Source: Candidatus Aenigmatarchaeota archaeon
GTDB taxonomy: Archaea; Aenigmatarchaeota; Aenigmatarchaeia; QMZP01; QMZT01
Assembly (NCBI GenBank): GCA_030634615.1
Contig: DAOWAL010000008.1
Location: forward strand, 1 to 16,526
Length of the DNA stretch: 16,526 nucleotides
Direction: 5' to 3'
Shown: positions 7,903 through 13,549 of the stretch, piece by piece
How the letters are laid out: each line of letters begins with the position of its first letter
Numbering within the stretch: the stretch's first letter is position 1
The notes under the pieces: model-generated
Seen by the model: the letters and a program-made list of their open reading frames with translations, nothing else
Databases searched by the model: none
Told to the model about the DNA's origin: nothing
Program-made: the position numbers and the translations under genes

Positions 7903-8487
7903 ATGATAATCGGCATTTTAGGCCTTCAGGGCGATTTTTCAGCTCATAAAAAAATACTCGAAAAACTGGGTACAGAAACTCTAATTGTCAGAACAGCAGA
8001 AGACTTAGAAAAGTGTGACGGCCTAATAATACCTGGTGGTGAGAGTACGACAATGAATCGCCTTCTTGACAGGTACAAACTCAAGCCAGCTGTTAGAAAA
8101 TTCCACAAAAAAGGAAAACCCATTTTCGGAACATGTGCCGGAATGATACTAATTTCAAAGAAAATAGAGAGCCACCCAAAGCAGTTCAGTTTCAATTTCA
8201 TTGACATAGAAGTCAACAGAAATGCGTACGGTAGGCAAATAGACAGCTTTGAAGAAGATATAGATATCCCATTTCTTGGTAAAAAACCCTACAGATTAGT
8301 CTTCATCAGGGCCCCCAAGATATCAAAGCTTGGAAAAGGTGTGGAATCGCTTGTCAAACACAACGGAGATCACATAATAGTAAGACAAGACAACGTCCTG
8401 GCAGGATCATTCCATCCAGAAATGACCGCTGACACGAGAATGCATGAATACTTCCTGAAAATGACCAAAGAATCACTGAAAATTTAA
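7903..8487 (+). CDS. pdxT: Pyridoxal 5'-phosphate synthase, glutaminase subunit PdxT
   Basis: PdxT (194 aa) hydrolyses glutamine and channels ammonia to PdxS. It shows the class I glutamine amidotransferase triad: nucleophile C78 (FGTCAGMI), H171 and E173 (SFHPEMT). Family-specific segments are GLQGDFSAH, PGGESTTM and YGRQIDSFE. Length is normal. It starts 3 nt after pdxS, so the two are co-transcribed. Its stop lies only 21 nt before the first copy of the island repeat, so pdxT marks the left edge of the accessory array and appears undamaged by it. Confidence 0.96.
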   Translation: MIIGILGLQGDFSAHKKILEKLGTETLIVRTAEDLEKCDGLIIPGGESTTMNRLLDRYKLKPAVRKFHKKGKPIFGTCAGMILISKKIESHPKQFSFNFIDIEVNRNAYGRQIDSFEEDIDIPFLGKKPYRLVFIRAPKISKLGKGVESLVKHNGDHIIVRQDNVLAGSFHPEMTADTRMHEYFLKMTKESLKI

Positions 8488-8508
8488 TATATAAAGATAT
8501 CGGCATCC

Positions 8509-8556
8509 CGTTTAAGACTGCTGATTACGTTATTTTTGGGTTGTTGGGGATAAATG
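8509..8556 (+). repeat. Cassette-array repeat copy R1 (subfamily A)
   Basis: The 48-nt core begins CGTTTAAGACTGCTG and ends GGGGATAAATG; similarity continues to about 8563 (TTTTTGA). An upstream extension (AAAGATATCGG, 8493-8503) is shared with R5. The outer ends CGTTTA and TAAATG can pair. The inner box pairs only through several G-T wobbles here. First copy of the array, 21 nt after pdxT. Confidence 0.85.
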
Positions 8557-8567
8557 TTTTTGAAAGT

Positions 8568-8750
8568 TCATATTATCGCGTATTTTTCACGCACTTCCCT
8601 ATAAAAAAACTCGAGGAGTTCTTGACAGGGATTGCCAAATTCGGGGATTGGTGTTAGTATGTATCCTTTCTTTCTCATGCCTCCAAGAAATTTGTCCTTT
8701 TCAACCCTTGCCAATTCCCATGCGCAGTTTTCAGTAATTGCCAGTTTCAT
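8568..8750 (-). CDS. Hypothetical protein, 60 aa, cassette 1
   Basis: I do not recognise this protein. It is a short, soluble-looking chain with a helical N-terminal part (ENCAWELARVEKDKFLGGMR), a Pro/Gly turn (LTPIPEFGNPCQ) and a charged helix at the end (LLEFFYREVREKY), plus two cysteines. A TATA-like TTTTTAAA (8773-8780, this strand) sits about 26 nt upstream of the ATG with no ribosome site, matching the other genes of the island, so it is probably expressed. It is the only gene between repeats R1 and R2 and points against the array orientation. Confidence 0.5.
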   Translation of the reverse strand: MKLAITENCAWELARVEKDKFLGGMRKKGYILTPIPEFGNPCQELLEFFYREVREKYAII

Positions 8751-8772
8751 ATTTCATAATTCGTAAAAAAGA

Positions 8773-8780
8773 TTTAAAAA
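8773..8780 (-). promoter_or_regulatory. TATA box of the 60-aa cassette gene
   Basis: TTTTTAAA on the minus strand is centred about 26 nt upstream of ATG 8750, typical of leaderless archaeal transcripts. It overlaps the upstream extension of repeat R2. Confidence 0.5.
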
Positions 8781-8792
8781 GTATCGTTTAAC

Positions 8793-8842
8793 CGTCTAAG
8801 ACTGCTGGTTACGAGTTTCTATTAACCCAATTGAGATAAATG
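8793..8842 (+). repeat. Cassette-array repeat copy R2 (subfamily A)
   Basis: The 50-nt core begins CGTCTAAGACTGCTGG and ends GAGATAAATG. It is the closest relative of R6, including the upstream extension AAAAGTATCGTTTA. The centre differs: GGTTA and TAACC can form a 5-bp stem around an 11-nt loop, so the fold is kept by other bases. Confidence 0.75.
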
Positions 8843-8860
8843 TCTTTGGAATAGTAATCG

Positions 8861-8870
8861 TTTATTAAAT
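8861..8870 (+). promoter_or_regulatory. TATA box of the 189-aa cassette gene
   Basis: TTTATTAAAT is centred about 29 nt before ATG 8894. There is no ribosome site, so the message is probably leaderless. Confidence 0.45.
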
Positions 8871-8893
8871 TATTTTAGAGTAATTTCATTACA

Positions 8894-9463
8894 ATGACTA
8901 ATTCAAATTTTTACGGCAAAGAAAAGATTATTGAAAAACTGAATGATGACATCACCAGAATCGGAGATTGTAAAAGATATGACCTGAATACGAGACAATA
9001 CGAGTGCGAAAAGGACAATGAAGGGTCTTCTGCTCAAGTAAGGGTCATAAACGGGTTTCGTTCAATTATAGACCATTGTCTTGATTTCGGCAAAAACAAT
9101 GAAATACCTGTAGAAGAAATTGGAAAACTAAATAACATAATTGATAAGTCACTTGTAAATGCAGTTTTTTATTGCGGAATGAGAGCATACGAAGAGGAAA
9201 GTGTAGAAAATAAGCTTATCTTTTTGGATTACATGTTCGGTTTAAGAGAAGTGCATAATCTTGCTATCGGGCTTTATGCAAAAGATGGTAACAATCCTGT
9301 ACTTACTTCTCCTGTCATTTCGGGATTGCTAAAAAAATTTTCATCAGACTCTTATGTGTTTATAGGCGGAGGAAATCAGCAGAACATTCCACAGAAATAT
9401 ACTCCATTAAAAATACTTGAAAATGACATACGGGAACTAAAAGATTTGTGGGGAATTTCTTAA
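8894..9463 (+). CDS. Hypothetical protein, 189 aa, cassette 2
   Basis: I do not recognise a family. The chain is acidic, apparently soluble and mostly helical, with no signal peptide or membrane segment. Features are an N-terminal charged region (YGKEKIIEKLNDDITRIGD), a central helical block (VRVINGFRSIIDHCLDFGKN to YCGMRAYEEES and LDYMFGLREVHNLAIGLY) and a Gly/Gln/Asn-rich turn (FIGGGNQQNIPQ) before a final helix. No metal or nucleotide motif is clear. It starts at the first ATG after its own TATA box and ends 14 nt before repeat R3. It is the only gene between R2 and R3, as in a single-gene cassette. Confidence 0.65.
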   Translation: MTNSNFYGKEKIIEKLNDDITRIGDCKRYDLNTRQYECEKDNEGSSAQVRVINGFRSIIDHCLDFGKNNEIPVEEIGKLNNIIDKSLVNAVFYCGMRAYEEESVENKLIFLDYMFGLREVHNLAIGLYAKDGNNPVLTSPVISGLLKKFSSDSYVFIGGGNQQNIPQKYTPLKILENDIRELKDLWGIS

Positions 9464-9477
9464 AAAGCGTAAGAATT

Positions 9478-9525
9478 CGTTTAAAGCCAACTATTACGTT
9501 ATTTTTGGGTTGTTGGGGATAAATG
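9478..9525 (+). repeat. Cassette-array repeat copy R3 (subfamily B)
   Basis: The 48-nt core begins CGTTTAAAGCCAAC and ends GTTGGGGATAAATG. It folds cleanly: CGTTTA/TAAATG outside, a 3-by-3 internal loop (AAG/GGA), then CCAAC/GTTGG as a perfect 5-bp inner stem. Similarity runs on to TATTTTGA. Confidence 0.88.
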
Positions 9526-9539
9526 TATTTTGAAAAAGA

Positions 9540-9547
9540 TTTAAAAT
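9540..9547 (+). promoter_or_regulatory. TATA box of the MazG-like cassette gene
   Basis: TTTAAAAT is centred 24 nt before ATG 9567, directly after repeat R3, with no ribosome site. Confidence 0.55.
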
Positions 9548-9566
9548 CTACCCATAAATTTATATA

Positions 9567-9869
9567 ATGAAATCTAAACTGGTAAGGGATAAGATTCCCG
9601 ATATTATTCAAAATAAGGGGAAAGTTCCAATTACGCATCTTGCATCTGATAACGAATATCTTGAAAAACTTAAAGACAAATTAGTCGAAGAGGTAGATGA
9701 ATTTCTCGAATCTAGTGATAAAGAAGAACTTGCAGACATACTTGAAGTAATCCACGCGATTTGTTATTATTTTAATATTGATAATCAAGATTTGGAATTT
9801 CTTAGAAAGAAGAAATCCGAACAAAGAGGCGGATTTTCTAATAGAATAATACTTGATGAAGTCAAATAG
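9567..9869 (+). CDS. MazG-like nucleotide pyrophosphohydrolase, 100 aa, cassette 3
   Basis: Small all-alpha NTP pyrophosphohydrolase. It starts with KLVRDKIPDII, which is characteristic of a phosphoribosyl-ATP-pyrophosphohydrolase-like group. The magnesium-binding EExxE motif is E41-E42-x-x-E45 (VEEVDEFLE), followed by ExxD at E54-D57 (EELADILEV). The C-terminus (KKKSEQRGGF, then IILDEV) is also typical. Such enzymes cleave non-canonical or excess NTPs to NMP and pyrophosphate; the exact substrate is unknown. Related proteins turn up as stand-alone cargo in integron cassettes, phages and defence islands. It has its own TATA box and lies alone between repeats R3 and R4. Confidence 0.82.
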   Translation: MKSKLVRDKIPDIIQNKGKVPITHLASDNEYLEKLKDKLVEEVDEFLESSDKEELADILEVIHAICYYFNIDNQDLEFLRKKKSEQRGGFSNRIILDEVK

Positions 9870-9883
9870 TTTTTTGTATAATT

Positions 9884-9932
9884 TTTCTAAAGCCAACTAT
9901 TACGTTATTTTTTGGGTTGGTGGGGATGAATG
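9884..9932 (+). repeat. Cassette-array repeat copy R4 (subfamily B)
   Basis: The 49-nt core has a mutated left end (TTTCTAAAGCC) and ends GGGGATGAATG. Inner pairing is CC-(A)-ACTA with TGGT-GG, leaving one bulged A. The outer box has two mismatches, making it the weakest outer stem of subfamily B apart from R9. Confidence 0.8.
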
Positions 9933-9950
9933 TGTTTAGCCGGAGATAAA

Positions 9951-11036
9951 TCATCCTCTCCCATGTACGAATTTACCCCCAGAGGTTGCTGGTCTATTGT
10001 AAAGATTTATCGAACCGTATCCATTCGTTTTTTCTATCAGAATCGGGTCATTAGTTGAAATAAATATTTGTAGATTTTTCCCATATTTATCAAGTGTTTT
10101 GGCAATCTTATCTCTGAACCAATATAAGTTGTCATAATCTAAAAACACAGTCGGTTCGTCGAAAAAGAGCGTCATTCTAGCATCTTCTGGGACATTCAAT
10201 CCCATAGCTTTTGGGTCATCTTTCTGAATAAATTCACCATCTTCATCGACACGGCAATAACCAAGAAATGGTTCTAAAGTGTAGAAAATTGGAATTTTTC
10301 TTTCATCGAAAAAAGCATCGACACGTTCAAATCCTTCCTTTAAAGTACGTTTTGCATATATACCGTTGCTTTTAGAAAAACCTACGCGAGCATCATTGGG
10401 GCTAAAATCACCATAATTAATTCCATTCATCCGTCCACTTTCAGATAGACGCGTACCATGTATTTGATTTCCCCATGAAGTTAGAATTATATCATTGTAA
10501 ACAGGTCCCCCGTCAGAAATATCTAGTTTTGCATAACCACAATGATTGATGTCTGTGTCTTCGGATAACACTTCTCTGGCTTGAGATAATACTTCTCTGG
10601 CACCATCTATATCGAATATTTTATCGAAATCAATTTTCCCGAATCTTGGCTCATTTTTTAATGTTTCTATCCCTTTGAATTGTATTCTGTTATATTTTCC
10701 CCCGCTTCCAGTTTTATATTTTTCGTCTATTCTATAATTTTTAACATTATCGTCTATTTTTTTTGACATAGCATCTAATCCGTAAAATTTCCACCATTTA
10801 GAAACTCCGTTCCTATCAAAATATCTTTTAAAATCGTTTGCTGTATAAACCATTCTCAAAAAACCTGTTTTACCTGAACCGTTAGGTCCCACAATCAAAA
10901 CTAAACCCGAATCTGTAGATACCTTATGTCCTTTAGGAAAAGCTTTATGAAGTTCTTTACTCTGATGTAGTGTGTTGATAATTTCGGCACTTTTTACAAT
11001 TCCGACATCCTTTATCGTCTCATCGTCTGGATTCAA
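9951..11036 (-). CDS. ABC/SMC-type ATPase, about 361 aa, cassette 4
   Basis: Numbering is from TTG 11036. Walker A is GPNGSGKT (50-57), after a short N-terminal strand (GLVLIV). A signature-like LSESGR lies near 197-202. Walker B is MTLFFDEP with D293 and E294, followed by a D-loop-like FLD. The switch position reads ISTND (N329) where ABC ATPases usually have His. The 145-residue insert between Walker A and the signature is unlike transporter ATPases and resembles overcoming-lysogenisation/AAA21-type stand-alone ATPases; no transmembrane partner is present. The frame is open to TTG 11150, but TTG 11036 is preferred: AGGTGA ends 4 nt before it and ATTTAAAT lies upstream. A role in defence or nucleic acid handling is a guess. 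Confidence 0.65.
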   Translation of the reverse strand: MNPDDETIKDVGIVKSAEIINTLHQSKELHKAFPKGHKVSTDSGLVLIVGPNGSGKTGFLRMVYTANDFKRYFDRNGVSKWWKFYGLDAMSKKIDDNVKNYRIDEKYKTGSGGKYNRIQFKGIETLKNEPRFGKIDFDKIFDIDGAREVLSQAREVLSEDTDINHCGYAKLDISDGGPVYNDIILTSWGNQIHGTRLSESGRMNGINYGDFSPNDARVGFSKSNGIYAKRTLKEGFERVDAFFDERKIPIFYTLEPFLGYCRVDEDGEFIQKDDPKAMGLNVPEDARMTLFFDEPTVFLDYDNLYWFRDKIAKTLDKYGKNLQIFISTNDPILIEKTNGYGSINLYNRPATSGGKFVHGRG

Positions 11037-11072
11037 ATCATCACCTATTATTAGTATTACTGTATAGTGGTT

Positions 11073-11080
11073 ATTTAAAT
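11073..11080 (-). promoter_or_regulatory. TATA box and ribosome site of the ATPase gene
   Basis: ATTTAAAT is centred about 40 nt before TTG 11036. AGGTGA (11041-11046, minus strand) lies between them, 4 nt from the start. This supports independent expression of the ATPase rather than read-through only. Confidence 0.4.
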
Positions 11081-11120
11081 GATTTATTTCAGACCATCGA
11101 CAACGTTCCAATAATCGAAA

Positions 11121-11147
11121 AGATATCGGAAATCCGTTTAAGACTAC
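11121..11147 (+). repeat. Half copy of the array repeat, R5 (subfamily A)
   Basis: AAAGATATCGG followed after 4 nt by CCGTTTAAGACT matches the upstream extension and left arm of R1 with few differences. The right arm is missing; the sequence instead runs into the 3' end of the next gene. It lies in the gap between the ATPase and the winged-helix-like gene, so it may be the remnant of a boundary between two cassettes. Confidence 0.65.
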
Positions 11148-11153
11148 CAAATT

Positions 11154-11579
11154 CTAATTCTGCGAACGGCCCCATTCAGCTATTTTTTTAGTAGGAAAAA
11201 TTATAGACTTCTCTCCATCTTCATATCTTTCTAAAAACCCCGCAGTGATTGTACCTTTGATGTGTCCTGTTATTCTATTGTCGATTTCATCTTCCGGGAT
11301 ACCTACAAAAAATCCAGCCATTCCTGCGTAATATATAAAGTATGGTAATGATAATTTACAGTCTTCTGTCGGATAACCCGCACCTTCGGATTTAGACCAC
11401 ATTTGGGCGATTTCTTCATCTGGTAGCTTTTTCATATTCAACCTGAGTTCTCTATCTAGTTGCCTTGTAGTCTGATTTCTGTAAATTGCACTAAAAGCAG
11501 TTTTTTCATTTAGCGCTATTTTTTCAAATTCTACCATTCTTGTAGCATCAGTTACGTAAGTAGTCCATTTATTTGACAT
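11154..11579 (-). CDS. Hypothetical winged-helix-like protein, about 141 aa, cassette 5
   Basis: GTG 11597 is in frame, but ATG 11579 fits the TATA box (11612-11620) better. The N-terminal 60 residues are helical and charged (YVTDATRMVEFEKIALNEKT, then RQLDRELRLNMKKLPDEE). The C-terminal 45 residues look like a winged helix: a helix with TGHIKGTITAGFLERYEDG and a wing ending in IIFPTKKIAEWG. No family is recognised. Its stop lies 3 nt before a possible TTG start of the ATPase frame, so the two could be a two-gene unit. Alternatively, half repeat R5 in the gap suggests they were separate cassettes that fused. DNA binding is inferred. Confidence 0.55.
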   Translation of the reverse strand: MSNKWTTYVTDATRMVEFEKIALNEKTAFSAIYRNQTTRQLDRELRLNMKKLPDEEIAQMWSKSEGAGYPTEDCKLSLPYFIYYAGMAGFFVGIPEDEIDNRITGHIKGTITAGFLERYEDGEKSIIFPTKKIAEWGRSQN

Positions 11580-11611
11580 ATTTTCACTATTTATCACTTT
11601 AATATAGTAAA

Positions 11612-11620
11612 ATATATAAA
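11612..11620 (-). promoter_or_regulatory. TATA box of the winged-helix-like cassette gene
   Basis: TTTATATAT on the minus strand is centred about 37 nt before ATG 11579 and about 19 nt before GTG 11597. It therefore favours the ATG with a short leader. It adjoins the extension of repeat R6. Confidence 0.45.
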
Positions 11621-11633
11621 AGCATCGTTTATC

Positions 11634-11683
11634 CGTTTAAGACTGCTGGTTACGATTTTCTATTGGGTCGGTGGGGAGAAATG
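11634..11683 (+). repeat. Cassette-array repeat copy R6 (subfamily A)
   Basis: The 50-nt core begins CGTTTAAGACTGCTGG and ends GGGGAGAAATG, with extension AAAAGCATCGTTTA at 11617-11630. It is nearly identical to R2 over the left half. The inner box CTGCTGG/TCGGTGG pairs at all seven positions, four as G-T wobbles. The outer box loses its innermost pair. Confidence 0.82.
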
Positions 11684-11739
11684 TATTTTGAATAATATTC
11701 AGTTTCTTTTGGCAACTTTTACACAGAAATGGTAACAAG

Positions 11740-11748
11740 TTTATAAAT
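11740..11748 (+). promoter_or_regulatory. TATA box of the 92-aa cassette gene
   Basis: TTTATAAAT is centred 25 nt before ATG 11769 with no ribosome site. The same nonamer is used before the signal-peptidase-like cassette gene. Confidence 0.6.
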
Positions 11749-11768
11749 AGTGTAATTATATAATAGTA

Positions 11769-12047
11769 ATGAATTATCAAACAAATAACCAAGACAGTAA
11801 ACTTGGTATAGGAATAGCTGAAACTATCATAGGTACCGGTTCTATCCCTTTTCTATATGGACACATCGATGCATTCTCAAATTATTTAGCAAAAGAGTGC
11901 GACAGTTTTTTAAATGCACCAGATTTGATTAATGCTGGCATATTGACTCTTGCCGTTTCATTTGCTGGTCCAGGAATTTACAATTTGTCACAATGGGGAA
12001 TAGATAAATTCAAGAAAAGAAAACTGGACATCGAACCATCCGTTTAA
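11769..12047 (+). CDS. Small membrane protein, 92 aa, cassette 6
   Basis: Function unknown. Two moderately hydrophobic, glycine-rich segments (about 12-32, GIGIAETIIGTGSIPFLYG; about 54-75, INAGILTLAVSFAGPGIYNL) suggest two membrane helices. A soluble loop with one cysteine lies between them, and the tail is basic (KFKKRKL). That topology would place both ends on the same side, probably the cytoplasm. The stop codon TAA is formed by the first bases of repeat R7 (GTT TAA), so the last Val codon and the stop belong to the repeat. The gene has its own TATA box and lies alone between R6 and R7. Confidence 0.62.
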   Translation: MNYQTNNQDSKLGIGIAETIIGTGSIPFLYGHIDAFSNYLAKECDSFLNAPDLINAGILTLAVSFAGPGIYNLSQWGIDKFKKRKLDIEPSV

Positions 12048-12088
12048 AGTCAACTATTACGTTATTTTTTGGTTAGTGGGGATAAATG
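12041..12088 (+). repeat. Cassette-array repeat copy R7 (subfamily B)
   Basis: The 48-nt core begins CGTTTAAAGTCAACTA and ends GGGGATAAATG. Inner pairing is TC-(A)-ACTA with TAGT-GG, leaving one bulged A; the outer box is complete. Its left end supplies the stop codon of the 92-aa gene, and its right end contains an ATG (12086) open into the next small frame. Confidence 0.88.
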
Positions 12089-12107
12089 TTTTTGAGATAT
12101 TTGAAAC

Positions 12108-12115
12108 ATTTAATA
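12108..12115 (+). promoter_or_regulatory. Possible TATA box of the small ORF after R7
   Basis: ATTTAATA is centred about 26 nt before ATG 12137, the same spacing as the other island genes. This is the main reason to think that ORF is real. Confidence 0.35.
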
Positions 12116-12136
12116 CTTACTTTCGTTAATCAAATC

Positions 12137-12292
12137 ATGGGTTTTTTGCTAACTTCTTCAAAAATAAAGAACTATAATGAAGATGTTTGTAACGGCAACC
12201 CATATGGTTGTCTCTATAGGATAAGCTTAATGAAACCTGATGGCATATTTCGCAAAAGAATCAAAAAGAAATATGGCATCGAAAGTGAATAG
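12137..12292 (+). CDS. Small hypothetical protein, 51 aa (68 aa if started inside repeat R7)
   Basis: I do not recognise it. The open frame begins at ATG 12086, inside the right arm of R7, giving 68 aa with a hydrophobic N-terminus (YLKHLILTFVNQIMGFLL). A TATA-like box about 26 nt before ATG 12137 makes the 51-aa form more likely: MGFLLTSSKIKNY, a Cys/Asn/Gly-rich middle (DVCNGNPYGCLYR) and a basic end (FRKRIKKKYG). It shares the R7-R8 interval with a larger gene on the other strand, so this cassette has two converging genes, or a lost repeat once separated them. Codon support is weak. Confidence 0.35.
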   Translation: MGFLLTSSKIKNYNEDVCNGNPYGCLYRISLMKPDGIFRKRIKKKYGIESE

Positions 12293-12378
12293 GCTCGATA
12301 TATATCGATTTTCTCTATTTTGTGCTAATAAATTTATTATTAAATGGATGGGAAAACAACAAATATTATATTAAAAGA

Positions 12379-13311
12379 TTAAATATCCCCAAATACTTTT
12401 GGAGGTGATAATGGATTTTCTAGAGTAGTAACTTGAGATTTTACCGGTTCAAGAGATCTAGGATCTTCATCAACAGACTTTTGAAGATAATCTTTTACTT
12501 TGTTAGAGCTATCTTTAGTTGTTTCAGTACGGATATATTCACATAATTCTGCTCCTGACCGAATTCCTTTTCTGCGTAATTCACCAAATTGGCTTACAAC
12601 CAGATCCAGTATTTCTTCTTGATACAGAGCTTTTGCAACTCGACCAGCAGAAGGTAACTCAGCAATTGCTACGGGCTTATCATAACCTTTAGGGACCCAA
12701 ATTTTTCCACTTCCTGCATAAAATAATCCTGGCACATCACGCTCTCCTCCACGGATTTTCTCACCAGATTCAAGAATGACATCCTTTGGAACAAAAGCAA
12801 GATCATAATCCCCCCCTTCTGTTTCGTTCATTAATCGTAGTTGTTCAGAATCAAGAAATGTGATTGCTACATTTCCGTTTACACCCGATTGATTCAATGC
12901 CAATTCAGCGTAAGCACATCCGTAACTTGCGATAAGATTATATACCACATCAGTATCTTCCATTTCACCAAAAATAACAGGTACAACTGCATCTTCACCA
13001 AATTTCCTTATTAATTGTCCTGGAACTGGATTAGAACCAAATCCTAGAACTGCATACCTTTCTCCCAGGGGGGCCTTTTTTTTAGATTTAAGATAATCAT
13101 CAATTCGTTGCGTATTACCTTCATTGTCAATTAAGGCTCTTCCTGCATACGTTGATCCTGATCCTCCTTTTTCTGGAGTATCATATAGGATAGGATGGAT
13201 GTATTCACCATCAAGAATAAAGCTACCATCAGGTCTTGATCCCGGATATTTTAGAGGTTCATCTATAGGAGAAACATAATTTTTTGCTAGTCCGATTGTA
13301 TTTTTTCCCAT
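12379..13311 (-). CDS. Gamma-glutamylcyclotransferase-like protein, 310 aa, cassette 7
   Basis: TTG 13320 is in frame, but ATG 13311 is used. The core resembles the gamma-glutamylcyclotransferase fold: strand plus glycine loop YAVLGFGSNPVPGQL (GSN at 92-94, where the family has YGSN), then the later element TFLDSEQLRLMNETEGGDYD, like the family's DEEQL..L...EG..Y. From memory, a similar architecture (an N-terminal PLxYPGxxP...S segment before the GSN loop) occurs in bacterial proteins of unknown function, especially actinobacterial ones. That would fit acquisition from bacteria, but it needs a search. The Pro/Ser/Thr-rich tail after about 270 looks disordered. Its composition is somewhat less AT-rich than its neighbours. 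The substrate is unknown. Confidence 0.5.
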   Translation of the reverse strand: MGKNTIGLAKNYVSPIDEPLKYPGSRPDGSFILDGEYIHPILYDTPEKGGSGSTYAGRALIDNEGNTQRIDDYLKSKKKAPLGERYAVLGFGSNPVPGQLIRKFGEDAVVPVIFGEMEDTDVVYNLIASYGCAYAELALNQSGVNGNVAITFLDSEQLRLMNETEGGDYDLAFVPKDVILESGEKIRGGERDVPGLFYAGSGKIWVPKGYDKPVAIAELPSAGRVAKALYQEEILDLVVSQFGELRRKGIRSGAELCEYIRTETTKDSSNKVKDYLQKSVDEDPRSLEPVKSQVTTLENPLSPPKVFGDI

Positions 13312-13342
13312 TTTAACCAATCCAAGATCACATTGAAAGACA

Positions 13343-13350
13343 TTATTTAA
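13343..13350 (-). promoter_or_regulatory. Possible TATA box of the cyclotransferase-like gene
   Basis: TTAAATAA on the minus strand lies about 35 nt before ATG 13311. A second AT-rich candidate lies at 13371-13380. Weak assignment. Confidence 0.3.
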
Positions 13351-13409
13351 TAGCTTCTTTGATGCAATTGTCTATAAAATATTATTGATTTTAGAATATA
13401 AAAAGGTAT

Positions 13410-13437
13410 CGTTTAGTTATTACTGATAAATAGTTAC
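13410..13437 (+). repeat. Possible internally deleted repeat copy next to R8
   Basis: CGTTTA (13410-13415) and TGATAAATAG (13424-13433) resemble the two outer arms of the array repeat with the centre missing. They are preceded by AAAAGGTATCG as in R2 and R6. It lies directly before R8, with which it forms a small hairpin ACGG-AAGC-CCGT (13436-13447). Confidence 0.35.
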
Positions 13438-13444
13438 GGAAGCC

Positions 13445-13491
13445 CGTTTAAAGCCAGCGATTACGTTATTTTTGGTTCGTGGGGATAAATG
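13445..13491 (+). repeat. Cassette-array repeat copy R8 (subfamily B)
   Basis: The 47-nt core begins CGTTTAAAGCCAGCGA and ends GGGGATAAATG. Inner pairing is CC-(A)-GCGA with TCGT-GG. Relative to R7 and R4, the third inner pair is G-C instead of T-A or T-G, a covariation, while the bulged A stays. The outer box is complete. Confidence 0.88.
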
Positions 13492-13519
13492 TGTTTATCG
13501 GTAATTCGGCTTCGAATTG

Positions 13520-13528
13520 TTTATAAAT
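13520..13528 (+). promoter_or_regulatory. TATA box of the signal-peptidase-like cassette gene
   Basis: TTTATAAAT is centred 26 nt before ATG 13550, with no ribosome site. Confidence 0.6.
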
Positions 13529-13549
13529 TAATTTGAGAAATAATATAAT

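Noticed and set aside
8509..8563. tRNA or box C/D RNA encoded by the repeat
   Set aside because: No cloverleaf, T-loop or C/D box pair could be found; 48 nt is too short for a tRNA.
9360..9638. Minus-strand 92-aa frame spanning repeat R3
   Set aside because: It runs across two coding ends and a repeat with low-complexity translation and no promoter.
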